Assembly: GCF_000981585.1 (NCBI RefSeq)
Contig: NZ_LN831776.1
Span: 1,503,001 to 1,567,000 of the forward strand
DNA: 64,000 nucleotides
Source of the DNA: Paenibacillus riograndensis SBR5
GTDB lineage: Bacteria > Bacillota > Bacilli > Paenibacillales > Paenibacillaceae
Direction of reading: 5' to 3'
Under the pieces are notes generated by a model. The model was not told where the DNA came from. It worked only from the letters and a program-made list of their open reading frames with translations, and ran no database searches. How positions within the stretch are numbered: position 1 is the first letter of the stretch; every line of letters begins with the position of its first letter. Position numbers and translations under genes: made by a program. This document shows positions 1 through 8,697 of the stretch, piece after piece.

Positions 1-520
1 GGCACAGCAGTGTGATCAGGCCAGCCGCCACGAATGGCAGCACGGGGCTCGAATCGTAAAGATAGGACCCTGCGCCAAAAGCGAGAATGGAACCTGCTCC
101 GCCCATAAAGTTAATCAGCCCGTTGGCCTTGGTGCGCTGATGCTCCGGCGTGATGTCCGGCATCAGCGCCACCGTTGGCGACCGGTACAGGCTCATGGCC
201 AGATTCATCAGCATCATGAACAGCAGGAGAGTGAATAGTCCGCTGTGGAACGGAATCAACATAGTCAGCACAGCAGCCAGTGGCATGCCGATCATCAAAT
301 AGGGCATTCTGCGCCCGAAGCGGGTCGCCGTACGGTCGCTGCGGTTGCCGATCCACGGCTGCAGAAACAGTGCGAAATAATTATCGATGGTCATCATGAA
401 GCTGATCAGGGCGACGCTATGCACATATTTTTCCAGAAAAAAAGGAACAAACGCATTGTACAAGCTCCATGTAATGCTGATGCTGAAAAAGCCGAAGCCA
501 AGCAGCCAGACTTTTTTCAC
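1..520 (-). CDS. MFS sugar/cation-type transporter, N-terminal part
   Basis: The reading frame begins at a GTG at 520 and runs off the left edge of the window, giving about 173 residues of an integral membrane protein. The start (MKKVWLLGFGFFS) leads into the first membrane helix. The segment GNRSDRTATRFGRRMPYL at about residues 55-72 is the loop 2-3 signature of MFS carriers, close to the GPH/SLC45-type sugar transporters. A GAGGAGTG ribosome site lies at 527-534. The gene begins 4 bp after the stop of the upstream phosphodiesterase gene, so the two are probably co-transcribed and translationally coupled. The substrate cannot be told from this part. Confidence 0.85.
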   Translation of the reverse strand, partial: MKKVWLLGFGFFSISITWSLYNAFVPFFLEKYVHSVALISFMMTIDNYFALFLQPWIGNRSDRTATRFGRRMPYLMIGMPLAAVLTMLIPFHSGLFTLLLFMMLMNLAMSLYRSPTVALMPDITPEHQRTKANGLINFMGGAGSILAFGAGSYLYDSSPVLPFVAAGLITLLC

Positions 521-524
521 TCCA

Positions 525-1262
525 TCACACTCCTCTGGATGCCAGCAGTCCGGCGAGTACATCCGGAACATCGGTAATAATCCCCGCTACACCGGCCTCA
601 ATTAAATATTTCATCCGTTCCGGATCATTTACGGTCCATGGATGATAGACAACCCCATGTTCCGCAGCCCCGGCTACAAACTCCGGCAGCACGGCCAAAT
701 GATAGGCATGCAGCGCATCGGCCTGCAGAGAAGCGGCATAATCCCATGGGCGGTACAAGCCTTCTCCATATAAAATCCCGGTGCGGATCTCCGGTGCCAG
801 CGACTTGCAGTAAGCGAGAGAATAATGGTTGAAGCTAGACAGCACAATGCGCTCACTCATGCCATACTCCCGCACAGCGGCGATCACTTTTTCCTCCATG
901 CCGGGGTAGAGATAGGTGCCGTTTTTCAGCTCGATATTCAGGATGGTGTCACGACCTTGCAGCAGATCGAGCAGTTCTTCCAGGACAGGAATCCGTTCTC
1001 CGGCAAATTCAGCGCCAAACCACGATCCGGCATCCGCCTTCAGTACCTCGCTCAGTGTCATATCCTTTACCAATCCGCTGCGATTCGTTGTGCGGTTCAG
1101 GCTCTCGTCGTGAATGAGGATCAGCCTTCCGTCAAGGGTCATCTGCACATCGGTTTCAATGCCGGTTGCCCCGAGCTCAAGACCTTTGCGGAATGCCGCC
1201 ATCGTATTCTCCGGACAGACCGCAGATGCGCCGCGGTGCGCAAAATTAATTGTGTTGTTCAT
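525..1262 (-). CDS. glycerophosphodiester phosphodiesterase (GDPD family)
   Basis: Predicted to hydrolyse glycerophosphodiesters to glycerol-3-phosphate and an alcohol, with a TIM-barrel fold. The family residues are visible: HRG at 9-11, ENT at 18-20, the metal ligands in ETDVQ at 36-40, and the catalytic HD at 51-52. The 245-residue length is normal for the short cytosolic form, and no signal peptide is seen. The start at 1262 (MNNTINFAHRG) is preferred over an in-frame ATG at 1301 because ACGGAGGAA lies upstream and the GDPD domain begins immediately. It precedes the MFS carrier with a 4-bp gap, so the carrier may import a glycerophospho-compound or a sugar alcohol; that link is inference. 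Confidence 0.9.
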   Translation of the reverse strand: MNNTINFAHRGASAVCPENTMAAFRKGLELGATGIETDVQMTLDGRLILIHDESLNRTTNRSGLVKDMTLSEVLKADAGSWFGAEFAGERIPVLEELLDLLQGRDTILNIELKNGTYLYPGMEEKVIAAVREYGMSERIVLSSFNHYSLAYCKSLAPEIRTGILYGEGLYRPWDYAASLQADALHAYHLAVLPEFVAGAAEHGVVYHPWTVNDPERMKYLIEAGVAGIITDVPDVLAGLLASRGV

Positions 1263-1479
1263 CTCATTCAGTTCCTCCGTCTCATTAGTGTAAGTGTACA
1301 TTTGCCGCAGCAGGTGCGGGTCTTCCTATTTCATATTCAACACTCCAGCAGGAAACCCTGTCCGCCGGAAGCGAAAGGGCGCTGATTTGGCAATTTTAAC
1401 ATTGAGCTGACGTTAATGAAACATTAAGCGGGCTATTTTGGTCTGCTTTCGTGGGCTATTCGGTCTGCTTTAAATCTCA

Positions 1480-1509
1480 TTGACGATTCAAATTTGGCCA
1501 TGCTATCAT
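1480..1509 (+). promoter_or_regulatory. SigA-type promoter of the metQ operon
   Basis: TTGACG at 1480-1485, an 18-nt spacer and TATCAT at 1504-1509, about 80 nt before metQ. I searched 1302-1591 by eye for a SAM riboswitch or T-box and did not recognise one. The gap also holds a short direct repeat (GGGCTATT..GGTCTGCTTT twice, 1430-1470). Confidence 0.6.
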
Positions 1510-1591
1510 ATCACTAATTCTTTTAAATCCGATAAGTAAACTATGCTTTTGCTTTCGGAAACTTTTTTTAAGATGAAAAGGGGTTTGGCGC

Positions 1592-2422
1592 ATGAAAATC
1601 AGAACATTGGCAGCTGCAGCACTGGTAGGAATGTCGGTAGTGCTTGGCGCGTGCGGGAACAAAGAGGCTGCCGGTGCAGACAAAAAGGACATCGTCGTCG
1701 GCTTTGGTGTAGGCACTTATGAGGAGCAGTTCCGCCTCGGCATTGTACCGATTCTGGAGAAAGAGGGCTATAAGGTGATGATCAAAACCTTTTCCCAGAA
1801 TATGCAGGTCAACCCGGCGATGAAGGAAGGCTCTATCGATGCCAGCATTTTTCAGAGTACCGCGTATATGGAGGGCATTAATAAGGAAATTGGTGCGGAT
1901 ATGGCAGTGCTGAATTTCGTGCCGAGTGCGCCGCAAGGGCTGTATTCCGAGAAGCACAAGTCGCTCGACGAGGTGAAGGACGGCTCGGTTATCGCAATAC
2001 CGAATGACCCGGTGAACCAGGAGCGGGCGGTGCGGATTCTGGAGGAGCTGGGCTGGGTGAAAGTCAAACCCGGTGCCGGAACAACCGATTTCAACCTTAG
2101 CAGTGTAGAGCCGGACAAATATCAGCTGAAGCTGGAAGCGCTGGATTCTGCCCAGATTCTCGTTTCGCTGGCCGATGTGGATTATGGAGTGGTTAACGGC
2201 AACTATATTGCCAATGCCAAACGTCAAATTACCGAAGCGCTGAAGATTGAGAACACACCGGAGCAGCACCGGGTCACCGTAACTGTCAACAAAGACGATC
2301 TGGATACCCAATGGGCGAAGGATCTGAAAGCAGCCTATGAATCCAAGGAATTCGAGGAGTACATCCACGCGCAGGACAAATATGACGGTTTTATACTTCC
2401 GGATGCGTGGGCCAATAACTGA
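1592..2422 (+). CDS. metQ: MetQ/NlpA-family methionine-binding lipoprotein
   Basis: Substrate-binding lipoprotein of a D/L-methionine ABC importer, held on the outer face of the membrane. Residues 1-21 form a lipoprotein signal with lipobox LGAC and lipidated Cys21. The mature part carries the NlpA pattern: VGFGVGTYEEQF near 35, MKEGSIDASIFQ near 78, and IAIPNDPVNQERA near 131. The 276-residue length fits the family. AAAGGGG lies about 9 bp before the ATG. It is unusual in standing apart from metN (ATPase) and metI (permease): proC and a glyoxalase-like gene follow instead. It probably supplies a MetNI complex encoded elsewhere. Confidence 0.9.
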   Translation: MKIRTLAAAALVGMSVVLGACGNKEAAGADKKDIVVGFGVGTYEEQFRLGIVPILEKEGYKVMIKTFSQNMQVNPAMKEGSIDASIFQSTAYMEGINKEIGADMAVLNFVPSAPQGLYSEKHKSLDEVKDGSVIAIPNDPVNQERAVRILEELGWVKVKPGAGTTDFNLSSVEPDKYQLKLEALDSAQILVSLADVDYGVVNGNYIANAKRQITEALKIENTPEQHRVTVTVNKDDLDTQWAKDLKAAYESKEFEEYIHAQDKYDGFILPDAWANN

Positions 2423-2446
2423 TAAATGAGCGGAGGAGATCACAGG

Positions 2447-3259
2447 ATGGCGGCAAAAAGAATTCATTTTATCGGGGGCGGCCAAATGGCCGAGGCGATC
2501 ATTCGGGCGGTTATCGGCAAAGGCGCCTATAAGGCGGAACAGATCAGTGTAGCGGATGTGAATGAAGAACGTAACCTCTATCTGAAAAATACCTACGGTA
2601 TTCACGCAGCTGTATCCCAGGCAGCGGAGCTGGGGGAGGCGGAGCTGATCATCATTGCGGTGCGGCCGCAGGATGATCTGGCAGCGGTCGGCAGGCTGAT
2701 TGCCGAACATGCGGCAGGCCAGGCCGCCGTGCTGTCGATCGTGGCCGGAGTGAGCATTGCCAGGCTGGGCGGGTATGCGGGTGCGGAACGCCCGATTATC
2801 CGGGTGATTCCGAATACGCTGACCGATACCGGCCTTGGCTACAGCGGTGCGGCTTTGAACGGTTTTGCCGACAAAGCCCAGGTGGATGACTTCCTGAACG
2901 CTTTTGGCAAGGTGCTGTATCTGGAAGAAGCGCAGATTGATATCTTTACCGGCTACGGGGTGGCCGGGCCGAATTATGTCTATTATTTCATCGAGTCCCT
3001 GGCCGATGCCGGAGTGCTTGCCGGTCTGCCCCGGGAGCAGGCCTGGCAGGTCGCGCTGGAGAATGTGGAAGGGGCCGTTGCCATGCTGCGCCACAGCGGC
3101 AAGCATCCGCGCCAGCTTCTGGACATCAACAATTCTCCGGGCGGCGTCGGTATCCATGCCCTGTATGAGCTGAACAACAGCGATTTCGCAGCCGGGCTGC
3201 AGCGCAGTGTCAAGGCTGCCGTGAAGCGCACGACAGAGCTGGGGCAGGTACATCCATGA
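2447..3259 (+). CDS. proC: pyrroline-5-carboxylate reductase
   Basis: Catalyses the last step of proline synthesis, NAD(P)H-dependent reduction of 1-pyrroline-5-carboxylate. The N-terminal Rossmann motif FIGGGQMAEA is at residues 8-17. The C-terminal dimerisation domain shows GYGVAGPNYVYYFIESLADA and the family signature LDINNSPGGVGIHAL near residues 225-239. The 270-residue length is typical. The ATG at 2447 is chosen over an in-frame ATG at 2426 because the latter overlaps the GGAGGAGA ribosome site at 2432-2439. It follows metQ by 24 bp and overlaps the next gene by ATGA, so all three genes form one operon. Confidence 0.93.
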   Translation: MAAKRIHFIGGGQMAEAIIRAVIGKGAYKAEQISVADVNEERNLYLKNTYGIHAAVSQAAELGEAELIIIAVRPQDDLAAVGRLIAEHAAGQAAVLSIVAGVSIARLGGYAGAERPIIRVIPNTLTDTGLGYSGAALNGFADKAQVDDFLNAFGKVLYLEEAQIDIFTGYGVAGPNYVYYFIESLADAGVLAGLPREQAWQVALENVEGAVAMLRHSGKHPRQLLDINNSPGGVGIHALYELNNSDFAAGLQRSVKAAVKRTTELGQVHP

Positions 3260-4038
3260 GCAGCCTCCAATGGGATCATACCGTTCATTATATCAATGAT
3301 CTGGAGCAGGCGGTGCAGACCTTTACGGACAATGGCCTTGCCGCATTCCCGGGCGGGTCGCACAAGCTGTGGGGCACCCATAATGCGCTGAGCTACTTCG
3401 GGCTGAACTATGTGGAATTTCTGGCAGTGGAGAACCGGGAGCTGGCTGAATCGGCGGATACTGCCAATCTTGTCGTCAAGGATGCTGTAAAGCTGCTGCC
3501 CGAGCATGAGGGCTTCAGCAGGGTGGCTATCCGCACTGATGATATTGAGCAGACTGCGGCGCTGCTCCAGCAGCAAGGCCTTAAGCTGTCGCCGATTATG
3601 GACGGCCGACGGCTGAACAAGCAAGGGCAATGGATTGAATGGCGGATGTTGACCATTGGCGGACATTTTCAGGGACTGGTCTACCCGTTCGTTATTCAGT
3701 GGAAAGGCACAGACGGGCAGCGTCAACAGGAGCTTAGGACAGCAGGCATTATTAGGCCCCACCCTGCCGGAGCAGTTGAAGTACGGGCGGCTGTTTTCTC
3801 CGTTACTGATCCGGCGGCAACCGCTGCTCATTGGAGTCAAGTGATTGGCTTGCCCTTCCAGAATCATAGATCTGCGGCAGACGGCTCCGTATCCCTTGCT
3901 ATCGGAAACAAGGCGTTTGTGTTCCGGCAGGGGAACGGGGAGCAGATGCAGGAACTGCTGCTGGCAACGGATGCCCCCGGTTTGGCGGGCCGGAGAATCC
4001 GCTTTGGCCAGGCTGATTATGTTTTTACAGCGCTATAG
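3256..4038 (+). CDS. glyoxalase-like (VOC superfamily) protein
   Basis: A 260-residue protein of the glyoxalase-like VOC group. The first module (residues 1-95) contains WDHTVHYINDLEQAVQTF, GTHNALSYFGLNYVEFLAVE and a metal-ligand-like pattern. The second (about 165-260) contains AAVFSVTDPAATAAHWSQVIGL. It is likely a cytosolic dioxygenase, lyase or isomerase-type enzyme of unknown substrate. The start codon overlaps the proC stop (ATGA), which indicates translational coupling, but there is no known functional link to proline or methionine. Confidence 0.8.
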   Translation: MSSLQWDHTVHYINDLEQAVQTFTDNGLAAFPGGSHKLWGTHNALSYFGLNYVEFLAVENRELAESADTANLVVKDAVKLLPEHEGFSRVAIRTDDIEQTAALLQQQGLKLSPIMDGRRLNKQGQWIEWRMLTIGGHFQGLVYPFVIQWKGTDGQRQQELRTAGIIRPHPAGAVEVRAAVFSVTDPAATAAHWSQVIGLPFQNHRSAADGSVSLAIGNKAFVFRQGNGEQMQELLLATDAPGLAGRRIRFGQADYVFTAL

Positions 4039-4104
4039 CACTATAGCATTGCTTGGCATTGCCCAATGCCGGATCCCAATACAGCACCAAGTATAGTCCC
4101 AAGA

Positions 4105-4295
4105 ATGAAGTGGAAAAAGGTACACTAATTCTCTCAATCAGGCGATAAATTCGAAAATAGATGGAAAAAGGCCACTTAAATTGAAGGAAAACGGAAAATA
4201 GGGTCTTTTTTGATCAATGTAAGTGGATACATTCCACCTAAGTGTTGATTAATAAGCGCTTGCTAAGAAATAAGTGGAGAATTTCCAACTATCAT
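4105..4295 (+). repeat. degenerate intergenic repeat, family C-like
   Basis: This gap has no gene. It contains GTGGAAAAAGG at 4110, TGGAAAAAGGCCACTTAAAT near 4161 and AAGTGGAGAATTTCCAACT near 4270. These match the recurring GTGGAAAAAGG..ACTTAATT unit of the better copies at 45.2 and 55.4 kb. It looks like a worn copy. Confidence 0.5.
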
Positions 4296-4350
4296 ATCGG
4301 GAATACCTATAGCCATCTGGGATTACGGCCGTTTACGACAGCCCGGTAAC

Positions 4351-4947
4351 TTAGGCCGACACAATCCCGCGGATCATTTCATGTACCTGCCGGGCTGTGC
4401 AGAGGGCTTGTGAATACTGGGAGTCGCTTTTTTTGGCAGGCGTAAGCCCCGGAAGGAATGGAATGGAGAGCACCGGAGTATCGGCGCTGTTGAGATAGAT
4501 GATGAGCGTAAGCTCGGTAATTTCCTCGGCGTGGTCAGTATCAAGATTTATTGCGGTTGTGCCTGATGGGGCTGCACCCGGAGTTTGCCTGGCAGGGCTG
4601 GTGGTAATCCGGCTGGTTTTGCTGACCTTGGTGAGCGTTAGCGCCTTTTCTACAATTTCCGATCCCAGTATATGCTCAAAAGGGAACATCGCCGGTGATG
4701 CTGCTTCCGGGCTGGCGGGATTACAGAACCCTACTGCCATCTGTTTGCCTTTTTCATCCAAGGCGATAATATGGGACTTATCCGGAGTGATATATTGCTC
4801 GGTAAAGTTATAATTGAAGGGTGTTAGGCCAGAGGCCGGTTTGTTCCGGGCGGATGACGCTGAAGAGAGCTTGATCTGCAGGATTCCCGCTGCCAGCAGC
4901 AATGAAACCCCCAACAGGGCGAACAGGTACATCAGGAAATTGAGCAT
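4351..4947 (-). CDS. membrane-anchored protein of unknown function
   Basis: I do not recognise this 198-residue protein. One membrane helix occupies residues 3-23 (FLMYLFALLGVSLLLAAGIL), followed by a short basic linker. A soluble domain contains FNYNFTEQYITPDKSHIIALD and a Ser/Thr/Pro-rich stretch near residues 115-135, and the C-terminus (QALCTARQVHEMIRGIVSA) may be helical. The soluble domain probably stays on the cytoplasmic side. The ATG at 4947 is preferred to an upstream in-frame start because AGGAGG sits 8 bp before it. It is a single gene, with direct repeats directly upstream. Confidence 0.65.
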   Translation of the reverse strand: MLNFLMYLFALLGVSLLLAAGILQIKLSSASSARNKPASGLTPFNYNFTEQYITPDKSHIIALDEKGKQMAVGFCNPASPEAASPAMFPFEHILGSEIVEKALTLTKVSKTSRITTSPARQTPGAAPSGTTAINLDTDHAEEITELTLIIYLNSADTPVLSIPFLPGLTPAKKSDSQYSQALCTARQVHEMIRGIVSA

Positions 4948-4962
4948 TAGGCCGCCTCCTAA

Positions 4963-5057
4963 AAGTTTTGTAAGCGAAACTCCCGTGAATCCTGCTTCGT
5001 ACAAAACTTACTTCGTAAGCATAAGCTAAGTTTTGTGAGCGAAACTCCCGTGAATCC
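4963..5057. repeat. 30-bp direct repeat pair with internal hairpin
   Basis: AAGTTTTGTAAGCGAAACTC followed by CCGTGAATCC occurs at about 4962-4991 and again at about 5029-5058, with one difference. Between the copies, ACAAAACTTA and TAAGTTTTGT can pair. The pair lies where the promoter of the 4351-4947 gene should be. Confidence 0.6.
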
Positions 5058-5128
5058 AGTCTCCCTCCAATAGTAATAGATATGCTTGCGGGAAGTGAAC
5101 CAATACATAGGTTTGACTTTGTGCGGCT

Positions 5129-5160
5129 TAAAAAAAGGAGCCGGAAGGCTCCTTTTTTTA
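5129..5160 (-). terminator. intrinsic terminator of the GH13 operon
   Basis: AGGAGCC-GGAA-GGCTCCT hairpin with A-runs on the left and T-runs on the right, so it can act in both directions. It lies about 30 bp after the alpha-glucosidase stop on the minus strand. Confidence 0.85.
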
Positions 5161-5190
5161 AGCGGAATGAGAACAACACATGCAAAAGCT

Positions 5191-6879
5191 CTATCTCAGC
5201 CTATACACCCGGGCCTCATACGGGCGCAGCGACAGGGAACGGATATCCTCCTCCGGCTGTACTCCGTAATTAGCGATAACCAGCGTTTTGTCCTGAAAGA
5301 CTACACATGCTGGAAGCTCAAAAGCGGCAGGCCGGCCGAAGAAGTTCAGCATGACAAGCAGCCGCTCTTCTCCAAGTGTGCGCAGATAGGCATACACCTG
5401 CTCATGCTCCTCGGCCAGGATCGCATAATCCCCGTACACGAATATGTCATGGCTTTTCCGCAGCTCAATCAGCTTTTTATAGTAGTGGAAAATAGAATCG
5501 GGGTCAGCCAGGGCCTGCTCGACGTTAATCTCCGTATAGTTTGGATTCACGGCCAGCCAAGGTGTGCCGGTGGTGAATCCGGCCTGCGGTTCCGCGCTCC
5601 ACTGCATGGGGGTACGCCCATTGTCGCGGCCTTTGATATAAATGGAGTTCATAATTTCTTCCTCCGCATGCCCCGCGGCCCGGTATTCCTTATACATATT
5701 CAGGATTTCAATATCCTTATATTCGCTTATAGAGTCAAATTTCACGTTGGTCATGCCGATTTCTTCGCCCTGGTAGATGTAAGGGGTGCCTTGAAGTGTG
5801 TGCAGCAGCGTAGCCAGCATTTTGGCCGACTCTTTCGGGTAGTGTTTATCATCTCCGAAACGGGACAGCATGCGCGGCTGGTCATGATTGTTCAGGTAAA
5901 GGCTGTTCCAGCCCTTGCCATGCAGCGCGGTTTGCCATTTGGAGAAGATAGACTTTATATCCGCCAGCTTCCATGGCCGCACATCCCATTTGCCCCTCGG
6001 CCCGGAATCGACCTCCATCAGTTCGAAGTGGAACAGCATATGCAGCTCATTCCGGTCTTCGCCGACATACAGCGCGGCTTCCTCGGGGGTAACGCCGATG
6101 GCTTCACCGACAGTCATAATGTCATATTTGGACAGTACCTCCCGGTTCATTTCCTGCATGTATTCATGCACGCGCGGACCGTTTACGAAATATTCACCGC
6201 CAAAATGGTAGCTCCGCTCGCCGTCCTCCTGGTCCTTCACCACACTGGGAAGCTCTGGAACCTTGGAGATCAGGTTGATTACGTCCATGCGGAACCCGTC
6301 GATGCCTTTATCGAGCCACCAGGTCATCATATCGTAAATTTCCCGCCGCAGCTTCGGATTGTCCCAATTCAGATCCGGCTGCTTCCGGGAGAACAGGTGC
6401 AGGAAATATTCGTCAGTCTGCGCATCATATTCCCAGGCCGGGCCGCTGAAGAAGGAACCCCAATTGTTAGGCTCATGCCCGTCCTTGCCCGCGCGCCAGA
6501 TGTAATAGTCCCGGTAAGGGCTGTCCGGGGATTTGCGCGATTCAGCGAACCAGGCATGCTCATCCGAGGAGTGGTTGACCACCAGATCCATAATCAGCTT
6601 CATACCGCGGGCGTGAAGTCCGGCAAGCAGTTCCTCCCAGTCAGCGAGTGTGCCGAAATCATTCATGATACTCTGATAATTGCTGATATCATAGCCGTTA
6701 TCGTCATTGGGCGACTGGTATACCGGGCACAGCCAGACCACGTTGATGCCCAGCTGCTCCAAATAATCAAGCCGGGAGATTATCCCTTGAAGATCACCGA
6801 TGCCGTCTCCATTGCTGTCTTGAAAGCTGCGGGGGTAGATTTGGTACACTACACTTTCTTTCCACCATTGCTTGTTCAT
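5191..6879 (-). CDS. GH13 alpha-glucosidase, oligo-1,6-glucosidase type
   Basis: A cytosolic 562-residue glycoside hydrolase that removes glucose from the non-reducing end of imported alpha-gluco-oligosaccharides. The (beta/alpha)8 barrel starts with SVVYQIYPRSFQDSNGDGIG. Catalytic residues are D199 (GFRMDVI), E259 (TVGEAIG) and D333 (LNNHDQPR). Position 200 is Val; in this group Val there is associated with alpha-1,6 (isomaltose-type) specificity, while Ala or Thr is typical of alpha-1,4 enzymes. Trehalose-6-phosphate hydrolase is the close alternative, but the neighbouring ABC importer (not a PTS) argues against it. Last gene of the lacI-SBP-permease-permease-GH13 cluster, 43 bp after the permease. 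Confidence 0.93.
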   Translation of the reverse strand: MNKQWWKESVVYQIYPRSFQDSNGDGIGDLQGIISRLDYLEQLGINVVWLCPVYQSPNDDNGYDISNYQSIMNDFGTLADWEELLAGLHARGMKLIMDLVVNHSSDEHAWFAESRKSPDSPYRDYYIWRAGKDGHEPNNWGSFFSGPAWEYDAQTDEYFLHLFSRKQPDLNWDNPKLRREIYDMMTWWLDKGIDGFRMDVINLISKVPELPSVVKDQEDGERSYHFGGEYFVNGPRVHEYMQEMNREVLSKYDIMTVGEAIGVTPEEAALYVGEDRNELHMLFHFELMEVDSGPRGKWDVRPWKLADIKSIFSKWQTALHGKGWNSLYLNNHDQPRMLSRFGDDKHYPKESAKMLATLLHTLQGTPYIYQGEEIGMTNVKFDSISEYKDIEILNMYKEYRAAGHAEEEIMNSIYIKGRDNGRTPMQWSAEPQAGFTTGTPWLAVNPNYTEINVEQALADPDSIFHYYKKLIELRKSHDIFVYGDYAILAEEHEQVYAYLRTLGEERLLVMLNFFGRPAAFELPACVVFQDKTLVIANYGVQPEEDIRSLSLRPYEARVYRLR

Positions 6880-6921
6880 GCTCCTGCACTCCTGTCTCTA
6901 TATCAACTGCGGTACGTAAAT

Positions 6922-7743
6922 TTACTTAATGGAGCCTTGGGTAAGGCCGCCGATAATCCATTTCTGTGCGAACAAATAAATAATCAGCATCGGGGACAAA
7001 GCCAGCAGATACGAGGCGAAAGCCAGGTTGAAATCGGTGCTGAATTGGCCCTGGAAGACGTACTGCACAAGCGGCAGCGTATAGGAATCCTGGTTGCCTA
7101 AGAGAATCAGCGGCAGCATGAAGTCATTCCAGGTGGACAGGCAGGACAAGATGCCGATGGTCGCATTGACAGGAGCCAGCAGCGGGAAAATAATCCGCCA
7201 GAAGGTGCCCCAGGTCGAGGCCCCGTCCACTGTCGCCGCTTCCTCCAGCTCATACGGAATGGAGCGGATATAACCGACATACACAAAGACATTAAAAGCA
7301 AGGCCATATACGATATACAAAATAATCAGCCCGGGAATATTGTTCATATGCAGGTCGGTAGTGACTTTGACCACCGGCAGCATAATGATCTGGAACGGAA
7401 TGAACATGGCGCTGATGAAATAGAAGTAGAGCGTTTTGAAGAAACGCTTGTTCATATTCCGGGCAATGGCGTAGGCGACCATAGAATTCGTGAGCAGAAT
7501 AAATATAACCGCTGTCACAGTAATTGTGGCACTGTTGCCCAGGGCATTGAAGAAATTCGTCGCCTTGATGGCGTTCGCGAAATTTTCGAAATGCAGTCCG
7601 GTGGGCAGAGAGAAAATGGAGCGGGCCATTTCCTCGGGGTTTTTGAGTGCTATGGCGATCGTCATGTACAGCGGAAAGAGGATGAGCAGGGAGCACAGCG
7701 CGATAATTACCGTAACCGGCCAATTCGTTGTTTTTTTGATCAT
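6922..7743 (-). CDS. CUT1 sugar ABC importer permease, MalG type
   Basis: A 273-residue inner-membrane permease with six predicted helices. The EAA loop that docks the ATPase is visible as EEAATVDGASTWGTFWRIIFP near residues 180-200. It ends in the MalG-type tail IIGGLTQGSIK. The start overlaps the stop of the partner permease by 4 bp. With the partner permease and the binding lipoprotein it forms an oligosaccharide importer. No ATPase is encoded here; in this phylum such importers commonly share an MsmX/MsmK-type ATPase. Confidence 0.93.
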   Translation of the reverse strand: MIKKTTNWPVTVIIALCSLLILFPLYMTIAIALKNPEEMARSIFSLPTGLHFENFANAIKATNFFNALGNSATITVTAVIFILLTNSMVAYAIARNMNKRFFKTLYFYFISAMFIPFQIIMLPVVKVTTDLHMNNIPGLIILYIVYGLAFNVFVYVGYIRSIPYELEEAATVDGASTWGTFWRIIFPLLAPVNATIGILSCLSTWNDFMLPLILLGNQDSYTLPLVQYVFQGQFSTDFNLAFASYLLALSPMLIIYLFAQKWIIGGLTQGSIK

Positions 7744-8606
7744 AGGTCCATCTCCCGTTTCTGCAGGAATTTAAGCTGAAGGGCGGAGATGACGACGATG
7801 ACGATAAAATAAATCACGGCGTTCGCCGACTGGTATGCGAATTCTCCGCCCTGGAAGCCGCCGGTGTATATCAATAGGGCGATGGATTGCGTAGAACGGC
7901 CGGGACCCCCGCCTGTCAGGGCGATGATCTGGTCGAAAACCATCAGGCCGCCTTTCATCGCCAGCACCATATTGATCGTGAAAAAGGAGGCAAGCAGCGG
8001 AAAGGTAATGCTCCAGAATTCCCGCCAGCGGCTGGCGCCGTCCAGATTGGAAGCTTCATAAAGATCGTGGGGAATCGTCTGCAAGCCGGCCAGATACAGA
8101 ATGGTGTTATAAGCGATGCCCTGCCAGACCGCAACAATGACGATCCCGATCCAGGCCCAATCGGAGTTGCCGAGGATGTTCTGCGAGAGAAAATCACTTC
8201 CCAGCTTTTCGCCCCACACCGGAAATACATTGGAGAACAGGTAGTTGAAGATAAAGCCGACAATCAGCACGCTGAGGATATTGGGCAGGAAATATACGCC
8301 GCGGAAAAAGTTTTTGGCTTTTATCTTGGCATTCAGTCCCAATGCGATCAGCAGGCTGATGATATTGATGAGAACAGTTGTAGCGATGGCGTATTTAAAG
8401 GTGAAAAGATAAGAGTTCAGCACATTCTCGTCTTTGAAAATATTAATGAAATTCTTGAACCCCACATAATCAAAGCTGTTGCTGTAGCCATCCCAGTTCG
8501 TGAACGCATAATAAATGCCCTGCAGCGCCGGAAACGTATGAAAGGCGAAGAACAGCAGCAGTGCGGGTATAGTCATCAGGTAAAAAGCGGCTCGCCGTTT
8601 GGCCAT
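7740..8606 (-). CDS. CUT1 sugar ABC importer permease, MalF type
   Basis: A 288-residue permease with six predicted helices. The first helix is in YLMTIPALLLFFAFHTFPAL, and the EAA loop ASNLDGASRWREFWSITFP is near residues 188-206. The C-terminus (KFLQKREMDL) overlaps the start of the second permease. An AAGGAGGATT ribosome site precedes the ATG. It is separated from the upstream binding protein by 91 bp containing an RNA hairpin. Confidence 0.93.
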   Translation of the reverse strand: MAKRRAAFYLMTIPALLLFFAFHTFPALQGIYYAFTNWDGYSNSFDYVGFKNFINIFKDENVLNSYLFTFKYAIATTVLINIISLLIALGLNAKIKAKNFFRGVYFLPNILSVLIVGFIFNYLFSNVFPVWGEKLGSDFLSQNILGNSDWAWIGIVIVAVWQGIAYNTILYLAGLQTIPHDLYEASNLDGASRWREFWSITFPLLASFFTINMVLAMKGGLMVFDQIIALTGGGPGRSTQSIALLIYTGGFQGGEFAYQSANAVIYFIVIVVISALQLKFLQKREMDL

Positions 8607-8638
8607 CAGTTAATCCTCCTTGGAAAAAAGCGCAGAAG

Positions 8639-8657
8639 CAGGGGCTTGCCGCCCCTG
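8639..8657 (-). promoter_or_regulatory. RNA hairpin between binding-protein and permease genes
   Basis: CAGGGGC-loop-GCCCCTG gives a perfect 7-bp stem; on the minus strand a run of T follows about 10 nt later. Such a hairpin commonly stabilises the upstream mRNA or partly terminates transcription, so that binding protein is made in excess over permease. The role is inferred. Confidence 0.5.
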
Positions 8658-8697
8658 TTCTCCTGATGCTTGTAGTTCATTTTATCGATTGGCAATC

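Noticed and set aside
1302..1591. SAM riboswitch or T-box upstream of metQ
   Set aside because: I looked for the conserved cores and terminators and did not find them; only a plain promoter is visible.
1568..3253. Long open frame of 561 codons on the minus strand across metQ and proC
   Set aside because: It lies antisense to two clear genes, has no ribosome site or recognisable domain, and its composition is that of a shadow frame.
5086..7101. Open frame of 671 codons on the plus strand
   Set aside because: It is antisense to the GH13 gene with its D/E/D catalytic set, and shows no domain of its own.
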